Positions 60,253 to 64,000 of a stretch of 64,000 nucleotides of DNA are shown one piece after another (the first letter of the stretch is position 1; the number at the start of each line of letters is the position of its first letter). The DNA is from JBBDJB01 sp040880125 (lineage in GTDB: Bacteria; Planctomycetota; Planctomycetia; Pirellulales; JBBDJB01). The notes beneath the pieces are model-generated. The model was not told the DNA's origin. It worked only from the letters and a program-made list of their open reading frames with translations, and made no database searches. The stretch lies in the NCBI GenBank assembly GCA_040880125.1, contig JBBDJB010000040.1, forward strand, positions 1-64,000, read 5' to 3'. The position numbers and the translations under genes are program-made.

Positions 60253-60524
60253 CAGATGAGCTCCTCCAGACGCGGATTTTCCCGTTGCTAAGCTCTCGAT
60301 TTTAGTTCGAGCGGCGCGGAGGCGGTAGGTGCGTCCTGGTATCGCCGGAGGCTGCACGAAGTCGGGTCGCGCCGCGGCGAGATCGGCCCATTCGAGCCAC
60401 GGGATCGCACCGTCTGACCTTGTTCAGTGCCCAGGAGGGTCTTACACTACCAGCAGAGGCTCGCGCCAAAAGCGCGGTCGAGCCACGGGAAGTTGCCCGA
60501 TTTCTTTCGCTTCGAGTGCAATCG

Positions 60525-61454
60525 ATGGCCAGGAAGCTCATCCTCGATGTCGATCCCGGCATCGACGACGCCGTGGCGATTTGTCTGGCGCTGGCCGATC
60601 CGCGGCTGGAAGTGCTGGCAGTCACTGCTACCGGCGGAAACGTCTCTCCGCAACAGGCCACGCGCAACGTGCAGACGGTGGTCGAGCAGCTCGATCCCCG
60701 ACGGTTGCCGCGGACCGGAGCCGCCCCGGCCGAAGGCCTTTTGACCTCCGACATGCGGCATCTGCACGGTGACGACGGACTGGGCGACGCGGAGTTTCGC
60801 GTCGCCGAGTTGCACCACCTCCACCCTTCGGACAAGGTGATCTGCGACGAGGTTCGAGCCGCGCCCGGCGATGTGACGATCGTCGCCCTGGGGCCGCTCA
60901 CCAACATCGCCTCGGCCCTGCAGCGCGATCCGGACCTGGCCACGATCGTCGGGCATCTGATCATCATGGGCGGAACAGTCACGGCGCCGGGCGACGTCAC
61001 CGCGGCGGCGGAATTCAACATCTACAGCAACCCGGTCGCCGCGCGGATCGTCTTCAACTCGCCGGTGACCAAGACGCTGATCCCGCTGGATGTGACGCGC
61101 AAGGTGACGCTCACCTACGACTTGCTCGATCAACTGCCCGACGAGGACTCGAAGACCGGAGCCCTGCTGCGGAAGATCCTGCCGTTTGCTTTTCGCGCAT
61201 ACCGGCAGAACTTGGGACAGGAAGGCATCTATGTACACGATGCGGTGGCACTGGCGGCGGCCGTGCATCCCGAACTGTTCGAAACGACCGCCATGTGCGG
61301 CGACGTCGAGACTTCCGGCGAATTGACCACCGGTGCCACGATCTTCGATCGGCGCCGCGTGCCGGGCGTGCGCCCGAACATGGAGGTAGCCGTAGACGTC
61401 GACGTATCGGGCGTGATGGACTACATCCTGCGCGGACTTACCGCCGCGGATTGA
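60525..61454 (+). CDS. nucleoside hydrolase (inosine-uridine preferring type), 309 aa
   Basis: Enzyme family that splits ribonucleosides into base and ribose for salvage. The calcium-site motif is LILDVDPGIDDAVA (Asp cluster). GPLTNIASAL and EFNIYSNPVAARIVF are further family signatures, and a late VHDAVAL supplies the catalytic His/Asp area. The ATG at 60525 is chosen because the family begins with this strand; the frame runs back to 60420. It is divergent from trpD. No signal peptide, so it is cytoplasmic. Confidence 0.93.
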   Translation: MARKLILDVDPGIDDAVAICLALADPRLEVLAVTATGGNVSPQQATRNVQTVVEQLDPRRLPRTGAAPAEGLLTSDMRHLHGDDGLGDAEFRVAELHHLHPSDKVICDEVRAAPGDVTIVALGPLTNIASALQRDPDLATIVGHLIIMGGTVTAPGDVTAAAEFNIYSNPVAARIVFNSPVTKTLIPLDVTRKVTLTYDLLDQLPDEDSKTGALLRKILPFAFRAYRQNLGQEGIYVHDAVALAAAVHPELFETTAMCGDVETSGELTTGATIFDRRRVPGVRPNMEVAVDVDVSGVMDYILRGLTAAD

Positions 61455-61462
61455 GACGCCGA

Positions 61463-61643
61463 GTAGGGTCCGCTATGCGGACCAATTGGAGACGTTAAGT
61501 TCGTCTGGAGAGACCAACTCGTTTGGAGCTTCGGCGCATTACTCCCTCTCCCTCTGGGAGAGGGCCGGGGAGAGGGTTTTCCGATTTACGTGTTGTGGTC
61601 AGGCCCCTCTCAATCAACGCACAGACAAGAATGTCTGTGCCAC
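61463..61643. repeat. run of dispersed palindromes E, C and A
   Basis: Family E (GTAGGGTCCGCTATGCGGAC) at 61463-61482, family C (CCCTCTCCCTCTGGGAGAGG and its tail) at 61544-61576, and family A (GCACAGACAAGAATG and its inverse) at 61619-61643. The run lies between two convergent genes. Confidence 0.75.
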
Positions 61644-61658
61644 CCAACACCTGTTGCT

Positions 61659-62828
61659 CTACCGGCTGGCTGGGTATTCGCCGCGATTACCCACCTGGAC
61701 GGACGTCTGAATTGACTGGCCGTGGCGGTAGAGGGATACCGGGACGGACTTGCCGACATCCGTCAGGCTGACGATGTTCACCAAGTGGTTGTCGTCTACG
61801 ATCCGTACGCCGTCGAACTCGAAGATCACGTCCTCGACTTGAAGCTGGGATGCTGCGGCCGGCGAGTCGGGAATGATGGCCGAAATCTTCGCTCCCTGCA
61901 GGACTGGCAAGCCCATCCGCGAAGCCATGGTCGGTCCGAATTCGGCGTCCAGCTTCACGCCCAGAAACGCCCGCACCACGTGACCGTCTACGATCAGCCG
62001 CTGCGCAATCGCCTTGACCATGTTGATGGGAATGGAAAAGCCGATGCCCTCGTTGCCGCCCGAGGCGCTGGCGATGGCCGTGTTGATGCCGATCACCTCG
62101 CCACGCAAGTTGATGAGCGGCCCGCCGCTGTTGCCGGGATTGATCGCCGCATCCGTCTGCAGGAAGTCTTGAAAACCGAGTTGATCGTCGCCCAGTTCCA
62201 AACCATGTCGACCCTTGGCACTGATGATTCCGTACGTCACCGAGCGGCTGAGGCCGAAGGGGCTGCCGACAGCCACGACAAAATCGCCAATCTCCACTTC
62301 GTCGCTGTTACCCAACCGCGCTGACACCAGGTCGTCATCCTCCACTTCCATGACTGCGACGTCGGTCTCGCGGTCGGACCAGGTGCGCACGGGATGGATG
62401 ATCCGGCCGTCTTCGAGCTTGACCTTGATATTGCCTGCCGGCGACTCCTTAATGACGTGCCGATTGGTGAGGACGTACATCTTGTCACCCAAATCGACCA
62501 GCACGCCGGAACCGGCTTCCTCGGTGCGGCCGCGGGCGCTGAAGGTGCCGGTGCTCAGTCCGTCGTGCGTGGCTTCGATGTGCACCACGGTGCCGCTGAC
62601 GAGCTTGACGACCCGCTTCAGCAGGCTGAACTGCTGCTCGAATTGGGCGTAGTCGCGGGCGAGCTGGTCGTACTGCTGCTCACGCTGCTCCGGCGAAAGC
62701 GCTTGGGAGAGGGGCGTCTGCCCGTGGGCAAGCGGCAGCGAAGCGATGCCGCCGGCAGAAAGCAGAACGATCAGTAGTCCGACGCCCAGCGCGGTACGCG
62801 AGCCGCGCCTGTGGGAATCCCTCGACAT
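61659..62828 (-). CDS. HtrA/DegP-like S1C serine protease with one PDZ domain (389 aa)
   Basis: Periplasmic or membrane-anchored quality-control protease. The triad is H124 (TNRHVIK), D156 (RETDVAVMEV) and S234 (NPGNSGGPL). A PDZ domain follows at about 285-380 (ISAIIPDSPAAASQLQVEDVI). The N-terminal segment GVGLLIVLLSAGGIASLPLA is a signal peptide or anchor, and a helical region (45-75) precedes the protease domain. AGGAGGGG stands just before the ATG at 62828. Substrates are unknown. Confidence 0.94.
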   Translation of the reverse strand: MSRDSHRRGSRTALGVGLLIVLLSAGGIASLPLAHGQTPLSQALSPEQREQQYDQLARDYAQFEQQFSLLKRVVKLVSGTVVHIEATHDGLSTGTFSARGRTEEAGSGVLVDLGDKMYVLTNRHVIKESPAGNIKVKLEDGRIIHPVRTWSDRETDVAVMEVEDDDLVSARLGNSDEVEIGDFVVAVGSPFGLSRSVTYGIISAKGRHGLELGDDQLGFQDFLQTDAAINPGNSGGPLINLRGEVIGINTAIASASGGNEGIGFSIPINMVKAIAQRLIVDGHVVRAFLGVKLDAEFGPTMASRMGLPVLQGAKISAIIPDSPAAASQLQVEDVIFEFDGVRIVDDNHLVNIVSLTDVGKSVPVSLYRHGQSIQTSVQVGNRGEYPASR

Positions 62829-63070
62829 GTCCCCTCCTGAAAACCCCGGCGGACCGATGGTTCGACGTGTGTTTGTGCGGTTGACTCTCGCCCGGCGAGT
62901 CGCCTGATCTCATCGTAGCGGCCGCCGCGGTGGACAGCCAGTACGCGGTATCTGGGACAACAGGGAAGCGGAAGAAGCTTGGCCGTGCGGCGCTCGGCCG
63001 ACACGTGCATCGCCATCGCTGTCGGCACCGCCGGCATGTCCGGGGCCGGCGCTGGATGGCCGAAGGGTTG

Positions 63071-63090
63071 GCCCGCACAGCGGACCCTAC
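63071..63090. repeat. dispersed palindrome, family E
   Basis: CCCGCACAGCGGACCCTAC, the reverse orientation of the family E element, lies between the HtrA-like and DksA-like genes. Confidence 0.6.
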
Positions 63091-63114
63091 GGACTAGTGG
63101 CAGCGTCGGACCGG

Positions 63115-63561
63115 CTAGGCGTCGATCTCCAGGTCGTTGAGGGAAACGTCGTTGTCGCCGTAATTGGCGTCGAGGATGCGACTCCAATCAGGGCTATGCC
63201 CTCCGCCGGCTCCTCCGCGTTCCGCTTCGCGCTGACAATCGATGCACGCAGTGGCGTAAGGCAGGGCGTTCAGCCGCGCCATGGGAATCTTGTTGTTGCA
63301 GTGCTCGCAGACACCGTACGATCCCTCACGCATCAGCTCCAGGGCCTTCTCAATGTTGGCCAGCTCCCGGCTCTCGACCTCGGCCAATTGCGAGCTGATT
63401 TCGTCCTGGGCCGAATCGAGGGCCGCGTCGATGACGTCGCCTACCGACTGCTCCCGAAGCTCCTTGAGCATGCTCAAGTCGCCGGCCAGGGCTTTACGCA
63501 GGGCATCGCGGCGGGTGATCAGGACCTTCCGCATGTTCAGAATAGAGTCTTTGCGTGGCAT
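63115..63561 (-). CDS. DksA/TraR-family zinc-finger protein (148 aa)
   Basis: The C4 zinc finger is C85, C88, C106 and C109 (CEHCNNKIPMARLNALPYAT, then CIDCQ), preceded by a coiled coil of about 60 residues. This family binds in the RNA polymerase secondary channel and, with ppGpp, changes promoter choice. The acidic residues at the coiled-coil tip of classical DksA are not clearly recognisable, so it may be a family member with other properties. GAGGTGA stands 6 bases before the ATG at 63561; an in-frame GTG at 63570 overlaps that site. Its own control is not visible. Confidence 0.9.
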   Translation of the reverse strand: MPRKDSILNMRKVLITRRDALRKALAGDLSMLKELREQSVGDVIDAALDSAQDEISSQLAEVESRELANIEKALELMREGSYGVCEHCNNKIPMARLNALPYATACIDCQREAERGGAGGGHSPDWSRILDANYGDNDVSLNDLEIDA

Positions 63562-64000
63562 TGAGTTCACCTCTGGTTGTCGCGGACGTGCTCCAATTCT
63601 GAAGTGCGAAAACCCCCCCTTCAGAACCGCCTTCGTCCTGCCTCTCTCTTTTTGGGTTCCGTGTTCCTATCGACTCGTCTCTGGCCCCGAATTACACCGA
63701 TCGTGCCACCCCTGGCGGCTGGGCCGCTTTTTGATGCAACCCAACTATAGTACGCATGCACCGGGAGAGGGATCGGATGGAATCCGATTCACCGGAAAAT
63801 GTCCACAGGCACCCGAAAAACCCGTATAACTCGTTTCATACCAAATGTTTGTGTTCGCATCCCAGGGCCCGCCGGAACGCCTCGCGACCCCCTTGAGCAA
63901 CCGCCGGGCCAATCGGACACTTGCTCCGCACTCTGTTTACCCGGACGGCGTCCGCCGAGCGAAGTGCCTTTGTTTGACGCTTTCCGATAATCGACAGAAC
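63562..64000. other. region upstream of the DksA-like gene to the window end
   Basis: About 440 bases with no credible gene. TACTAT, read on the minus strand near 63748-63753, could be a -10 box for the DksA-like gene, without a matching -35 box. Otherwise I see nothing. Confidence 0.35.

Overview
The window looks like chromosome of a high-GC planctomycete, probably Pirellulales-like. Reasons: a PVC-type membrane-bound dehydrogenase fused to a HEAT-like region and a C-terminal c-type haem domain (CAACH); a BlaI/M56 regulator pair; a Tat-exported Gfo/Idh/MocA oxidoreductase; several large proteins I cannot place in any named family; mostly short operons; and many short palindromic repeats between genes. 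This assignment is inferred from gene content, not from a marker search.

Layout. 1-1.7 kb: an accessory-looking patch of small unknown genes, including a translationally coupled 48-aa/77-aa pair. 1.8-5.1 kb: a 14-bp minisatellite, then a BlaI repressor and M56 (BlaR/MecR-like) protease behind a promoter overlaid by two tandem operator-like palindromes. 5.2-9.3 kb: a PIG-L deacetylase, a NagB-like protein with an altered active site, and sucDC. 9.7-18.5 kb: an exported unknown protein, a short SecA paralogue, a proline racemase/4-hydroxyproline epimerase, tsaB, then two adjacent probable pseudo-enzymes (a class I GATase without its cysteine, behind a hairpin-rich leader, and an AnmK relative without its nucleotide loop). 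18.8-24.4 kb: PfpI, TPR, thioesterase, ACT, a TIR-bounded element, an enlarged RNase HII-like protein and an M42 peptidase. 24.7-34.5 kb: Gfo/Idh/MocA, a cysteine-rich lipoprotein, small exported proteins, proC, pterin dehydratase, BON, zinc-ribbon and HAMP proteins, and an MGMT.

34.7-40.5 kb: two large consecutive unknown genes on the minus strand, a 564-aa repeat protein with a PD-(D/E)XK-like core and a 1303-aa protein. 40.8-46.8 kb: beta-propeller, PVC dehydrogenase-cytochrome and serine hydrolase. 46.9-54.5 kb: plant-type phosphofructokinase, SSS symporter, purF, trmB, rhomboid and FabZ-like dehydratase. 54.7-64 kb: a 32-aa very basic protein too short for usual gene calling, an RND exporter, a trpD-MFS pair, nucleoside hydrolase, HtrA-like protease and a DksA-type zinc finger.

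Most genes are housekeeping or envelope functions. The parts least explained by known families are the 34.7-40.5 kb pair, the pseudo-enzyme pair with its leader, the tandem-operator BlaI circuit, the 32-aa basic protein and the dispersed repeats, one copy of which lies inside a signal-peptide coding region. I saw no rRNA, tRNA, CRISPR array or transposase. GC content, family membership and structure were judged by eye; no search or folding was run.
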